A program made the translations under genes and the position numbers. Positions 31,811 to 43,957 of a stretch of 64,000 nt of DNA are shown here, one piece after another. Numbering within the stretch: position 1 is the stretch's first letter; each line of letters begins with the position of its first letter. The stretch lies in NCBI RefSeq assembly GCF_901709675.1, contig NC_051108.1, forward strand, positions 1,364,001-1,428,000, in the 5' to 3' direction. The notes under the pieces were generated by a model, which was not told where the DNA came from, made no database searches, and worked only from the letters and a program-made list of their open reading frames with translations. The stretch comes from Syngnathus acus (lineage: Eukaryota > Chordata > Actinopteri > Syngnathiformes > Syngnathidae).

Positions 31811-32655
31811 CGGTCCGAGGAGGCGGGGCTTGCGCCCCGAGGAATTAATATTCAAATCAAATGATGGCAAGCCGATAAATCAGTCTTGTGTGTTCATCAG
31901 AGTCATCTTTGAACAAATATTCCACAGTTCTTACATTTGATCTCGTTAGGCCATTCAAGTGTACCTAATGAAGTGTCTGCATTTGTGTAATGTAATCAGA
32001 ATAGCTTGTCTGATTGTAGTTATTATTATTATTTAATTTACTTTTTTTTTTGCTGGAGTTAGGGTCAATGAGTCAATCCTATTTAGCACAAAGATTAAAC
32101 TGTACGGTTTAAGTCTTAAGAGTAAATACCGTATGCGGGTACTTAGTCAGTGGCGCCCCCTTTTGACCGAATGAAAGAACGCAAGACGGGAGATAAACGT
32201 TTTATCTTTTTATAACTCTATATTATAGTACTGTAAAGATGGATGATAACACGGAGTCCTTAGAAGGCGCGCACTTCACACTCGCTTATGAACAACAATC
32301 CAAGTTTGCTTCTGTTCTTATACAATTTGTTTTTGATTGATTGACAACTTTTATTCCGAACATTCAATACCGAGCTTCCCGTTTGCTATCAGACAAAATC
32401 CCTGCATAAAACCAAATGAAATTGAGGAGGCCAAATAAACACAGAGAAAAAAAAGATATTCGGAAAGGAGTAAGAAGAAGCATAGCTTTTTAGCTCTCAC
32501 CCCTTTATCTAAACATCATTTGTATGCATATATAGGTACATATATATAACACGCATACATACTTGAATGACGAGTAGTCATACATAAGTAAATGTTTGAA
32601 TGACGAGTAGTCCAAGTGAACTTTAGACTGGAAACTATTAGACTTGAAACGAAAT
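31811..32655. other. Intergenic region between divergent ppp1r14c and iyd
   Basis: AT-rich sequence with no coding evidence. A 17-bp element, TTGAATGACGAGTAGTC, occurs twice about 33 bases apart near 32564 and 32597. The iyd proximal promoter follows. Confidence 0.55.
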
Positions 32656-32764
32656 CACGTGAGCCCCTCCCAGCCGATTGGACGTTGTCATTGGCTAAGT
32701 CTATGACGTCATTTCATTTTATCATGATCTGCCAAGAGGCCTCCTCTGTCCAGTCATCCTCGCC
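32656..32764 (+). promoter_or_regulatory. iyd proximal promoter with CRE and CCAAT boxes
   Basis: Within 110 bases upstream of the iyd ATG are an E-box CACGTG (32656-32661), two inverted CCAAT boxes (ATTGG at 32677-32681 and 32690-32694) and a perfect palindromic cAMP-response element TGACGTCA (32704-32711). CRE plus CCAAT at this spacing suggests cAMP/CREB control, in line with TSH-cAMP regulation of thyroid iodide-handling genes. Part of this may be transcribed 5' UTR. Confidence 0.55.
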
Positions 32765-34225
32765 ATGGCCATCTTCACTCCAGTCCTGGTGCTAGTGCTG
32801 TGCTTGGTGTTGGGCTACGTGGCGGTGAGGAGCCAGCGGAGCAAAACCGCCGGCGACCCTCGTGGGGGACAAAGCAGACCGGACGAGGACCTGCAGGATG
32901 ACAGTGAGGCCAAGACAAAAGATGGTAAGGGCCTCAAGTGGTTTGAAATATGTAAGTTGGTAAGTGAATGGCTCATTTTCGTCGAAATGGATCCAAGCTT
33001 TGCCTCATTCTCAATTTCTTTTTAAAGATAGTGTATTGCAATCATAGCTTGATTCACCTTTTACTGATTGACCTTATACGTTACAGTTCACTATCTTTCT
33101 TTAACTATCTAACGCTTGATCACATTTTGACACTTTGTATATGTTCCAGAGGAAGGCGAGTGGGTGGACAAGCATGAAGACGTCCCATACGTGCCTTACT
33201 TGTCGGAGCGCCACCCCGAGGAGGAGATGCTATGCAGAGCTCAACGCTTCTACACGCTAATGAACCAGCGCAGGACGGTGCGCTTCATCAGCCCCGAGCC
33301 CGTGCCGCGGGAAGTCATCGATAACGTAATACACACCGCAGGTAAAAAAAATAAAATAAAAAAAGAAACTGACGGCAATGAATAAGTTAGCACCTATCCT
33401 TGCTGTAATGCAGTCATTTGGACACAAGATGGTGCCAAAGTGATATTTGTGTATATATTAGACACAATAAATAAATAGACCAAGAATGGGGCAAATAGTC
33501 CAAGCTCTAGCAACAACGGTATTGTTTTTAACTGACCTGGGCAGGCACCGCACCTAGCGGCGCGCACACTGAACCCTGGACCTTCGTGGTGGTCTCCGAC
33601 CCAGAGGTCAAGCACCGCGTGCGGCTGATCGTGGAGGAAGAAGAGGAGATTAACTATCGGCAGCGCATGGGAGATAAGTGGGTCAAAGACTTGGCCAACT
33701 TTAGGTGAGCATGCAGCGTCGGCAACGCTAGTCAATCCCACGCGAGTCGTCTCACGGGACGATTGCTGCGCGTCCGCCGCAGGACAAACTGGATTAAGGA
33801 GTACTTGGACGTGGCGCCGTACCTCATCCTCATCTTCAAGCAGACGTACGGAATCCTTCCAGACAACAAGAAGAGGGTGCATTACTACAATGAGATCAGC
33901 TTGTCCATCGCCTGCGGCATCCTGCTGGCTGCACTGCAGGTGAAATAAGACAAAAAGAATGAACTTTCAGGAATGAGCTTTTTTCCAATTTACGAGTTGG
34001 GAAAAGATTCATATGAGATGACTCTCTTACGTCTGTTGCCAGAACGTGGGTCTGGTCACCGTGACGTCGACGCCGCTCAACTGCGGCCCGAAGCTCAGGC
34101 TGCTGCTTAAGCGACCCGTCAACGAGAAGCTGCTCATGCTGCTACCCGTCGGCTACCCCGCCAAGGACGCCACCGTGCCTGACCTCAAACGCAAACCACT
34201 GCACGACATCCTGGTGCAGATATAA
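32765..34225 (+). CDS. iyd: Iodotyrosine deiodinase
   Basis: IYD is an FMN-dependent membrane enzyme that removes iodine from mono- and diiodotyrosine, salvaging iodide. Five exons: 32765-32924, 33150-33341, 33545-33704, 33783-33939 and 34043-34225, all in phase, giving 283 residues (human 289). A single N-terminal membrane anchor (residues about 3-20, [15 protein letters not shown]) precedes a linker and the nitroreductase-like domain. Visible signatures are [13 protein letters not shown] (FMN contact), [17 protein letters not shown], the substrate lid [15 protein letters not shown] with its Glu and Tyr, TNWIKEYLD with the substrate-contacting Lys, [20 protein letters not shown], and TPLNCGP. 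All key residues known from the mammalian enzyme appear present. The start ATG directly precedes the anchor. Confidence 0.97.
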
Positions 34226-34246
34226 GGGACGAAATTCCAAAATGGA

Positions 34247-34252
34247 ATTAAA
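34247..34252 (+). other. Probable polyadenylation signal of iyd
   Basis: ATTAAA, the common variant signal, 22 bases past the iyd stop and followed by a GT- and T-rich stretch. It would give a very short 3' UTR. Confidence 0.45.
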
Positions 34253-34764
34253 TATGCAAATATCAGTTTTGTCTTGGATGTTTTTTATTCATACTCACAT
34301 TTAAACGTATGGACCTCGGTTAAGCAAAAGCAACACATTTTGCAAATATTTACACACGGAAGGAAATGCCATGAATCCAGTTTCAGCCCTCACAAATGTC
34401 AGTCTTTAAAATGACACTTTTATTCAAGAGCTGCTGTGTAGGCCACATTATCTCGTGTTTAATTGTTTAATGACAGTTCAAAACAAATGTTTTCACGCTG
34501 ACGTATGTGCATTATGGCCTATTGAGGGCAGTAAAGACAATGTAACAAAATGCGGGGCGGGGACGCAGCGAAGAAGAAGAATCCGATTGCGCATGCGTAC
34601 ACCACGTATGCCTCTTACTCATCTGGTTGGATGCTAGCTGGCTAGCCGGCTACCTAACGCCACTCAGCCTCAGCGGGCTTCCAGCGGCACAAGCAGCAGA
34701 AGCAGCGGCCCCACGGACGTCCCGCGGCGGCGAACGACGCTCGGACGGCGCCGCGACTGACGAA
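34253..34764. promoter_or_regulatory. iyd-sec63 spacer with sec63 promoter
   Basis: About 500 bases separate the iyd 3' end from the sec63 start. TGCGCATGCG at 34588-34597 matches the NRF1 palindrome, and GGGGCGGGG just upstream is Sp1-like. NRF1 sites are typical of TATA-less promoters for housekeeping genes. The sec63 5' UTR is GC-rich. Confidence 0.5.
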
Positions 34765-37700
34765 ATGGCCGGCCAGCAGTTCCAGTACGACGACAGCGGC
34801 AACACCTTTTTCTACTTTCTCACGTCGTTCGTGGGACTCATCGTGATCCCGGCCACCTATTACCTCTGGCCCCGGGATCAGAATGCTGGTAAGGCCCCGA
34901 TGTCGGGCTCCGTTGCTAGCTTGAGCTAAGGGACGGCTCCCGCGAGCGTCCCGAACCCGTTGGCACTCGGTGCGTTGATTCGTTTTGCCGAAGCTTCAGC
35001 TTCATCTCCCAGGACGCTCTTTGTCCGCACAAGTTGAGTGGTTTTACCCAAACTGCTAGCAGTGTGACTTCTCTCCGTACTGCCAAGACATGTTACAAGT
35101 GCGCACTAGTTGACATCTAGTGAACTGATTGATGTTGACTAGTATCATTTTATTAGTCTTTCCATGAGTCCGAGCATTCATGATGATTCATGATACAATT
35201 ACATGTTACGAATAACTCAAAACCGTGCCCTAGTTGACAAGTGCGTGATACTATTACTAGTATTGTTGTACAGTTGTACTGCACTATTATTACGTGATGC
35301 TAGTACTACCGTTGACGTATATTTCGTAGTTAGCATGACGCGATTCACGTACTGCTAGTAAGACAGAGGTCAAGTAGTGCCCGTGCATTGCAGTACACGA
35401 GAGTAATTCCTCAATAGTAACGTGGCTTTGCCTTCGACGGGGATTTAGTTAAATTGTCACTTCAGCAATAGAAAAAAAAGGTCACGGTTTAACTAGTGAA
35501 AAGGAAAAGTATAGTGAAGCAATCTCAAATTGAAATTGATTTAAGAATGCTTGAAATTGATTTCTAAATGCTTGCAGGACATCCTTGCTTGGCATCTTTT
35601 TCCATTTGCATGCAGCATAACAAATGAGGCCTTTCAGCAATGACAACACGTGTAGACTGACCGTATAACTATCAATCTGTCATGTATTCTTGAACTTTTG
35701 TGAAGAATGATTAATATCAATACCGTACTGATGGGTTGAGAGGAGTTGCACCGTATCACTGTTTGGCTGTCTTATACTGCCTCCTGGTGGTGAATCAAAG
35801 TCAAAGTCAAAGTCAAAGTCAGCTTTATTGTCAATCCCTTCATACGTCAAGACACACAAAGAAACCGAAATTCCGTTTCCTCCATCCCACGGTGACGAGA
35901 CATACAAGTAGGCGACACAAAACAAAAACAAGTAGGCACAAACCATAAATAATAAATAATAAATAAAATAAAATGAGCGATGAATAAAAACAGACCAATA
36001 ACCCATTGAATATGAGGGGCAAAACCGAGCCAGTGAGCATACAGCAAGAACAGGACGCTACGCTGAAAGGGGGAGCGAGTTCAGGATCCTAACAGCCTGG
36101 AGTACGAAGCTGTTGGAAAGTCTGGTGGTGCGGGAGCGCAGGCTCCTGTACCGCCTCCCAGAGGGCAGAAGTTCAAACAAAGGGTGAGCGGGGTGACTCA
36201 CATCACTCACAATCTTGGTCGCCTTGCGGGTGAGATGGGAGGTGTAAATGTCCTTCAAGGAGGGGAGAGAAGCACCAATAGTCTTACTAGCCGTTTTCAC
36301 AATGCGCTGCAGGGCCTTCAAGTCTTGGTCAGTGCAGCTGCCACCCCAGACAGCAATACAGCTGGAGAGGACGCTCTCAATGGTGCCGCGGTAAAACGTA
36401 GTCATGACGGCCGGAGGAGTCCCCGCTCGCCTGAGTTTCCGAAGGAAGTACAGGCGGCGCCGGGCCTTCTTCGCCAGCGACGCGGTGTTGGTGGACCAGG
36501 AGAGATCCTCACTGATGTGCACCCCCAGGAACTTGGCGCTGCTCACTCTCTCCACCACAGCACCGTCGATGGTCAGCGGCAGGTGTTGGGCGTGACCCTT
36601 CCGGAAGTCAACGACAATCTCCTTGGTCTTGTCGACGTTCAGCAGGAGGTTGTTGTCCCTGCACCACGCGGTCAGAAGGTCAACCTCCAGCCTGTATTGA
36701 GTCTCGTCTCCCTTGGTGATGAGACCCACCAGAGTCGTGTCGTCAGCAAACTTCACTATGCGGTTGCCGCTGCAGGTGGCAGCGCAGTCATGCGTCAGGA
36801 GGGTGAAGAGCAGCGGACTGAGCACGCAGCCTTGGGGGGCCCCTGTGCTCAGCGTGATGCTGGCGGAGATCTTGTCGCCAACACGTACCACCTGTGGCCT
36901 CTGACAGAGGAAGTCCAGTAGCCAGTTGCAGAGGCCGGTACTGAGGCCCAGCTTGTCAAGTTTGCCGATGAGACGCTGCGGCACAATGGTGTTGAAGGCA
37001 GAACTGAAGTCCACAAACAGCAACCTCACATACGAGTCCTTCCCCTCCAGGTGGGTGAGGGCCGAGTGGAGGGCAGAGCAGATGGCCTCCTCAGAGGACC
37101 GTTTGGCTCGGTACGCAAACTGGAAGGGGTCAATGGTGGGGGGGAGAACTGACCGGATGTGCTCCAAGACAAGCCGCTCAAAGCACTTCATGACGATGGG
37201 CGTAAGTGCCACGGGGCGGTAGTCATTGAAGCAGGATGGAGCAGGCTTCTTCGGCACAGGTACGATGGTGGCTGCTTTGAAACTCGACGGGACGATGGCC
37301 TGCTGCAGGGAAGTGTTAAAGATGTCCGTGAAGACATCCGTCAGCTCACCAGCGCAGTCCTTCAGCGCTCGACCCGGGATGTTGTCCGGGCCCGCCGCCT
37401 TACGGATGTCGATAGCGGCAAGCGTCCTCCTCACGCTGTCGGCGGAGAGGCACAGGGGCAGCTCGTGGGAAGGGGGAGTGGCCTTCAGCGGGCAAGTGCT
37501 GTTCTGAGCGTCGAAGCGAGCAAAGAAGCGGTTGAGGTCATTGAGCAGACGGACGTCGCCATCACAGCTCTGCGGCGCGGGCTTGTAGTCCGTGATGGTC
37601 TGAATGCCCTGCCAAAGGCGCCGTGCGTCCCTGCTGTCCTTGAAGTGAGCGGTAATTTTGCCCGAGAACGCCCTCTTCGCTTCTTTGATGCCCCGGGACA

Positions 37701-40700
37701 GGTCGGCCCTCGCAGTCCTCAAGCCAGCCTCATCCCCCGCCCGGAAGGCTTTGTCCCTGGCCCTCAGCAGCCTGAAGACAGCCCCTGTCAGCCATGGCTT
37801 CCGGTTTGCCCGAGTGACGACGGATACTGAGTGTTTTTTTCAGTGGACTATCTCGGTCCACTCAGAGTGATTAGGGAGTAAAGACATTTGGTACATTTGT
37901 GTAACAGCTGGCTGATAAGAGCTTATCTGGACGTGTTTGTCAACAAGGCCGGCAATAACTCCAGCGGCTTATGTAACGTTCTCAGCGAGTTTGCCTTGAA
38001 TTCTTGCCATGTCATCACAGGCAGCAGCTGATACAATGTCAATATCGGATTGTGTAACATTGATGCGGGTCAGGCTGCTAACTCGATGAAATGATGCTGA
38101 TGTGTTTTTTTTTGTTTTTTTGTAGAACAATTGCGCCTCAAGAGCCTGCGGAGGGTGCACGGCAGGTGCCTGTGGTACCGACTGCGACTCCTCAAGTCTC
38201 AGCAGAGCGTCGTCCCCACACTCAAGTGAGCACAAGTCGCTGTTGTGTTGTTTCATGTCTCAGCGTCGTGAGCCTCCGTTTTTGGAACCCTCGCCGCGCC
38301 GCTTTACAAAAGGACGCCGCTCTAAATTTAGTTACTCGTGTCACTATTTTGGGAGTGGCGAGCGCCGCGCTGACAAGGAAATGCAAACGTACGATTGATT
38401 CGCCAGGCATATTCCGTCTCATGGTTCCTTGTGACCTTTCCCCCTCTTCATTTTGTGACCATTTCCTTTTCTTTTCTTTTTCTTTCGTAATATAACGGCT
38501 TGGTTCTTGCGGCGGCGTTGCTTTTTCCTCCTCACGTTGGCCGACGACTTTTAACTGGCCAGAGGTGGAGGGAGGGTTGTCATGGCAACAGATGCTGATG
38601 CAGAGCAGACCTTGCGGGCTTTGCTATTGTCATGGAAACTAGTTGAAGTTGCACGCGCGGATACCAAACATCCGAACGTGGAAGATGACACCATCGGCCG
38701 CGTTATCGAAACGAGAGCCAGCACGGAAGCTGTCTGCATCAAAAGCTTTCATGTTTTTAAGTCTTGTGTGTGTTTTCAGGAAAGCCGCCTTGTTGTTTGG
38801 CTGGGCCGTGTTCCTGTTGCTGGCATACAAGGTGTCTAAGCTGGACAGGGAGTACCAGGAGTACAACCCTTACGAAGTCCTCAGCTTGGACCCGGTAAAT
38901 TCGCTTGCGGGAGATTTGAAAAGACTTTCGCCGTCCCTCTGAAACTCAGCCCGGTTGTCTTTTCGTTTGCCGTCGCGCAGGGCTCGTCTCTGTCGGAGAT
39001 CAAGAAGCAGTACCGCGTGCTGTCGTTGAAATTCCATCCGGACCGAGGCGGCGACGAGGCCACGTTCATGAGGATCGCCAAAGCTTACGCCGCGTACGGT
39101 CCCGCTCGCCTTCGCCTCGCCTCCCTCGGCAAACGCGCGTTCCGCCATTGAGTGTCCTTTTGTCTGCTCGCAGTCTCACCAATGAACAGTCCCGCAAGAA
39201 CTGGGAAATGTACGGCAACCCGGATGGGCCAGGCGGTGAGTTTGTGAATGGAAGGAAGGGACGAGAAGGTCGGCATCGTTTCTCAAACCTGTTTGTTTTT
39301 GCAGCAACCAGTTTTGGCATCGCCCTGCCTGCCTGGATTGTGGACCAGAAGAACTCAATGCTGGTGTTTATCTTTTTTTTGTCATATCCAAACATTACTC
39401 AGCAGTGTGGGGTGACCCCCCCCCCCCCCCCCCCCTTCATTTATCACCGTTCTGGACTTACCCTGTGTTAGGTGAAATTCACCAATATCGCGGCACGTGA
39501 CAATATTTATTGTGTACTTTTGCCTGTCTCGCATCCTTCAAACCCATTTAAATGAATTAAAATGCACTCTTGTTAAATCACACTTTATATTAGACTTAAT
39601 AAAAACATATAGTCATAACATGAGGATTTAATTGGTTATGAAATATTAACTCAGTCTGGCGATTTCCGGTGTGCACAATTTGACCACCAGGTGGCAGTAT
39701 AAAGGCTCACGCATATAAAACAGCTCGAGCTCTAATCCTTTGTGATCTCTTTTAGGTGTTGCTGGTGTACGGTCTGGCCTTCATGGTTATCCTCCCTGTT
39801 GTGGTGGTAAGTCGTCTTCTTGTATTCTTGGGCGAAATGTTTTGTGTGTTTTTTTATTTCAGTGCGCTTTGTGTATCAGGGCACGTGGTGGTACCGCTCC
39901 ATCCGATACAGCGGAGACCAGATCCTCATCAACACCACTCAGCTCTTCATGCATTTCATGTACAAGACGCCCAACATGAACATGAAGCGTACGTGTCGGC
40001 TCGATTCATCATGTTGTTAACTTAGGACAAAGTCATGTTTTTCTTTCTTCTCCCAATTGTGTTTGCAGGGTTAGTCATGGTGCTAACAGCAGCGTTTGAG
40101 TTTGACCCTCGCAGCAATAAAGAAGCCACCATCCGACCCACCGACAACATTGAAGTGCCACAGGTTACAATCTTGCCTGCACTCTCACGCTCATATTTCT
40201 TTCTTTCAGTGTGGCACAAAAATTCCTTTAAAAATACTACGTGTCAAATGGAAACAAATTGCACACCTTGCAGTTGATTCGTGAGCTGGGGAACATCAAC
40301 GTGAAGAAGAAGGAGCCTCCCTTCTGCTACCCGTACAGTCTGAAAGCCCGAGTGTTGGTCCTCTCGCACCTGGCACGCATGGACGTGTCCGAGGAGCTGG
40401 ACGAAGGTCAGACCACACGTGAACAAGATGGCGTCCGAAACGATCACGTAACCCGCCGTGTTCCGCTTCAGATCAGAGATTCGTGGTGAAGAAGAGTCCG
40501 GCTCTCCTCCAGGAGATGATCAACGTGGGCTGTCAGCTCACCATGATGGCCAACAGCAGAGGAGGTCAGGCTGTTTATCACTCGTTGCTGTCCTCATGTG
40601 ACTCTTACGACTTGCATTTGGTGCAGGTTTCCACGCCCCTCGCCTGGTCACCATCGAGAACTGCATGAAGCTGACCCAGATGATCGTGCAGGGCCTGCAG

Positions 40701-42592
40701 GAGTCCAAGTCGCCCCTGCTGCAGCTGCCCCACTTTGAGGAGGAGCACCTCCGCTACTGCATCTCCAAAAAGTACAAGGTCCGCAGTCTGCAGGACCTGG
40801 TGAGTCTCAAAGACTCGGACCGACGCAGCATGCTGCGCTTCATGGGCGAGGAGAAGTACGACGAGGTCATGGCCGTGCTGGGCAGCTTCCCTCACATCAC
40901 CATGGACACCAAACTACAAGGTCAGCATGGAAACGTACACGCCTGTCTGTGAGACCTGCAGCTGTTGTCCCGCACTGACGGTCCATGTCTGTGCAGTCCT
41001 CGACGACGAAGACAGCAACAACATCACGGCGGGCTCCATCGTCACGGTTACGGTCACCTTGACCAGAAAACGAATGGTGGTAAGTGTCAGCATTTCTTTG
41101 ACACGAGGCATGAAAAATGACATGTACCTGATCGATCTGAGATGCACAAGCATTTCTACAGATGAACACTAGAGGGCAGTGTTGCCCTATTTCTTTTCAA
41201 AAGTGAATCAACGCTGCCTGTACTTGTTGTGCAGGAGGTGTTTGAAAAGGAGCAGGAGACTTCACCGTGTCCAGGAGAGGAGTCCGCCCCGACGGAGGAA
41301 GTGGTAAGGACTAACTGGCAAAGCACTCAATCCAGATCCACACGAGGAAGACAATTCAGCGCAGTATGGTGGGATCATGGAATAAATGCAGAAGCCGCTT
41401 TGCTTAAAACTTCCGCACGGACCTTAAGATGAACATTCAAAGAAATGGAATCAATGTTTCCGAGTGGCGTCACATTTTTTCTTGCTCAACAGGGAGACGC
41501 GAGCAAAACGAAAGCAAAGCAAGTGTGGCAGAACAAGAACAAAGGTACCAAGAAGACAGCCAAATCCAAGAAGAAAAAGCTAACCAAGAAAAAGACCACG
41601 CCGGCGCCCGTCAAAAGCAAGCAGGCCAACGGCAGCGTAGTAGCGGGAAACGTAAGTTGCCCATGGCGCGGACCCTCGCTCTTCATAAACGTGACCAAAC
41701 GTGGTGTCGTACTTGCGCGCCTAGCAGGAGACGCCCTCGGCGGCCAAGGAGGAGGACGAGGAGGTCTCGGACAAAGGAAGCGAGTCGGACGAGGCCGAGA
41801 CCAACAAAGACTCTCCCAGCGAGAGAGACGAAGACAGCGACAAGCAGAGCGACACCGAAGTGGACGAGATGGCCGGAGACGACGAGGAGGTCGGTAAAGC
41901 GGGACACGCCGACACGGACGATAAATAAAAAAACTGGGATCGCCTTAGAAACCTCTCAAACTTTGACTCGCCAGGAGTGGGAGGCGCTGCAGCAGAGCAT
42001 CCAGCGGCGAGAGCGCGCCCTGCTGGAGACCAAGTCCAAGGTGACGCACGCGGCCTACAGCCTCTACTACCCCGAGGAGAAGCAGGAGTGGTGGTGGCTC
42101 TACATCGCCGACCGGCGCGACCAGACCCTCGTGTCCATGCCCTACCACGTCTGCACGCTCAAGGATACCGAGGAGGTGGGTCCAGAGAATTTCCACACGT
42201 CAAGGAAACACTTGTCATCGGAAGTACGTGCGGCATGTTTGACGGCGTCTGTTCGCGTTCGTCCAGGTGGAGCTGAAGTTTCCGGCGCCTTCCAAAACGG
42301 GCAACTATCAATATTCGGTCATCCTGCGATCGGATTCCTACTTGGGACTGGATCAAATCAAACCGCTTAAGGTGGGTGCTCGAAACTCGCTGAATGAAAA
42401 GCAGCAATGTCCGTGTGCGGGACTTGTCATGTGACACGCTGTGACACGTTTGCGCAGCTGGAGGTGCACGAGGCCAAGGCCATGTTGGACAACCACCCCC
42501 AGTGGGACATCCCCGACACGGAGGAAGAGGATGAGGAGCAAGAGGACAGCGACGGCATCGAGGAGAGCGAAGACGACGACGACAACGACTGA
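34765..42592 (+). CDS. sec63: SEC63, J-domain component of the ER translocon
   Basis: SEC63 sits with SEC62 at the SEC61 channel and recruits luminal BiP through its J domain. Exons: 34765-34888, 38126-38225, 38780-38894, 38981-39093, 39174-39235, 39305-39363, 39756-39806, 39880-39988, 40069-40163, 40274-40406, 40472-40564, 40627-40920, 40997-41079, 41235-41303, 41493-41651, 41728-41889, 41975-42175, 42267-42371 and 42458-42592. They sum to exactly 753 codons plus stop (human 760). Seen: MAGQQFQYDDSGNTFFYFL with the first membrane span, a second span, the J domain with the catalytic HPD in KFHPDRGG, the third span LLVYGLAFMVILPVVV, the Brl domain, the lysine-rich KKTAKSKKKK, EWWWLYIADRRDQTLVSMPY, and an acidic tail that in the family binds SEC62. 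Intron 1 (3.2 kb) carries an antisense LINE; most other introns are under 100 bases or a few hundred. Confidence 0.98.
34889..35795 (+). other. sec63 intron 1, part left of the LINE
   Basis: AT-rich intronic sequence with scattered short direct repeats built on CTAGT/GTAGT. No exon or other gene is visible. Confidence 0.6.
35797..35822. repeat. (AAAGTC)n tail of the LINE
   Basis: Plus-strand CAAAGT repeats, about four units, forming the 3' tail (TTTGAC on the element strand). The copy number is likely polymorphic. Confidence 0.85.
36058..37830 (-). pseudogene. Reverse-transcriptase ORF of the LINE, N-terminally truncated
   Basis: One frame stays open for about 590 codons, from near 37830 to the stop at about 36058, with an ATG-less left end. 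It encodes the reverse-transcriptase core. Visible are KAAGPDNIPGRALK, NDYRPVALTPIVMKCFERL, DPFQFAYRAKRSSEEA, FVDFSSAFNTI, GAPQGCVLSPLLFTL, the catalytic aspartates in KFADDTTLVGL, NVDKTKEIVVDF and KFLGVHISEDLSW, then a zinc-knuckle-less C terminus. No stop or frameshift interrupts it, so the insertion is probably young. A stop at about 37840 lies just upstream. Without the endonuclease half it cannot be autonomous. Confidence 0.88.
37876..38125 (+). other. sec63 intron 1, part right of the LINE
   Basis: Short intronic remainder ending in a T-rich tract and the acceptor of exon 2. Nothing else is seen. Confidence 0.6.
39416..39436. repeat. C21 homopolymer in sec63 intron 6
   Basis: An uninterrupted C run. 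It is likely variable in length and a site of assembly error. Confidence 0.9.
39684..39697 (+). promoter_or_regulatory. CTCF-like core motif in sec63 intron 6
   Basis: CCACCAGGTGGCAG is a close match to the CTCF core. Binding is inferred from sequence only. Confidence 0.4.
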
Positions 42593-43790
42593 ACACGCAC
42601 GCGCGTGCGCACACGCTGCCAGCACCGCCCCCCCCACCCCGCCCCTCAACACTCACAGACCGACGCAGAGACTCAGCCGGGACATTTTTGTACACTCAGT
42701 TCATGTCCCCGCCCACCACGCCAGCTGGCCTCTTTTCTACGTGTATGTGTGCGCGCGCCCGCGTGTTTGTGTTTCTAACCTGGTAAGAATGTGTACAGGT
42801 GCGAGCGAGTGGGGACCGGAGCGGCCATCTTGCGAGGGGCTACGTGCGCGCGCGCGCCATCAAAACAAATTGCGTTCCATTGGCCGCAAGTTGTCACAAT
42901 CACTCGACAACTCGTTCCCGCTCAATCGACTTTCTAATCGGACTTGAATTGCTACTGCTATTTTCTAATAGTGTCATCAGAAGTCCTCCTACGCACTAGT
43001 ACACAACAGATCCAGTCCGTTTTGGTAGCCGCACATTCCGGCGTGTCATCATCGCCCTGAGAAGCCTTACGACTACAAGCAGCGTGACAAAAAAAAATAA
43101 AAAAAGAAAATGTGGAAAAAAAGGTCACTTGGGTGCCATGCACCCGCCGTTGTTCTCGGCTCGGCAGTATTTGTTTTTTTTTTTGGCTTTAGCGTTGTTG
43201 GACTGTAGTGCCCCCTGTCTGGGTGACTTCTTTTTACTCTCAATGATAATTTGTGTTGTAAAAATCCACTTGTATTTCAAGGACACCAGTTATGCTCTTC
43301 TCTTTGTTTTGGTTCTGTTAAAATCTGTGTTGACAACAGGAATGAGCAGCTTACTATCCTTTTTTTGGTGGGGGGGGGTCTCGAGCACATGCAGTCCACC
43401 AAAGAGGTCCTTCAAGCTGATAGTGTGGGCCATGGAATGTAGCGTTGGTGATGTGACGCTGAGTGGATAAGTGTGCAGTGAGAGGTCTCCGCTGATTTGA
43501 TGGCTGCAAGTCTTTTACACTCTTGGTCCTTATGATTCCGCACATCAGGAGGATATGGAAGGGATGTTCGAACGGCTTGCTGCAGCCCCTCATCTTCTAC
43601 ACTTTCTCTTCCCACCACAGATTTCCTGTATTCAAACAAAGTACCACAAAGGCGCCGACTCCTATCTGCCACTCTTGTTTACAAAAGGAACTCTCATTGT
43701 AAATGGATTTAAAAAAAAGTATATAATTTGTATTTAAAATCATTTCAAATAAAAACTTTTAAATAAAATGATGCGTCTTAAGGTACTACA
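42593..43790 (+). other. sec63 3' UTR
   Basis: Begins GC-rich with alternating (GCGC)n stretches near 42595-42615 and 42840-42860, then becomes AT-rich. Two AATAAA signals, at 43748-43753 and 43762-43767, end it. No coding potential is recognised. Confidence 0.65.
43748..43767 (+). other. Paired polyadenylation signals of sec63
   Basis: Two AATAAA hexamers eight bases apart, about 1.16 kb past the sec63 stop. Confidence 0.65.
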
Positions 43791-43883
43791 CAATAAATAA
43801 AACAAAATGTATGGGGTCAAAAAGGATGGACAATTGACATCCAGTTGACATTTTTTATTCAAAAAAAAAAAAAAAAGCTGAAA

Positions 43884-43917
43884 TATCGCGAGACTTGTAC
43901 CAGACACCTAACTTCCG
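43884..43917 (+). promoter_or_regulatory. mtln core promoter motifs
   Basis: TATCGCGAGA (43884-43893) is close to the TCTCGCGAGA element of human core promoters, and ACTTCCGG near 43910 is an ETS site. Both lie within 75 bases of the mtln start codon, so mtln likely has its own TATA-less promoter and is not read through from sec63. Confidence 0.5.
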
Positions 43918-43957
43918 GTATTGTGTGGCTGTCAGGTCTGCAGCGCCATATGCGAAT

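Larger units (their letters stand above)
35796..37875 (-). mobile_element. LINE-2-type non-LTR retrotransposon, 5'-truncated
   Basis: Inserted antisense to sec63 in intron 1. Its 3' end (left) finishes with GACAATAAAGCTGACTTTGA and four or so TTTGAC units, the short tandem tail typical of teleost L2-clade elements rather than poly(A). A 3' UTR precedes the tail and the reverse-transcriptase frame fills the rest. The endonuclease domain is missing, so the copy is 5'-truncated near 37.87 kb. No target-site duplication could be settled by eye. Assignment to L2 rather than another CR1-group clade is from overall resemblance. Confidence 0.85.

Noticed and set aside
36184-37830. Long plus-strand open frames across the LINE
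   Set aside because: They are antisense shadows of the reverse-transcriptase frame on the minus strand.
34889-38125. Endogenous retrovirus as source of the reverse transcriptase
   Set aside because: No long terminal repeats, protease or integrase; the tail and palm signature are those of a non-LTR element.
41429-42370. A 313-codon plus-strand frame in the sec63 region
   Set aside because: It reads through sec63 introns and matches the true protein only in parts; the exon chain explains the conservation.
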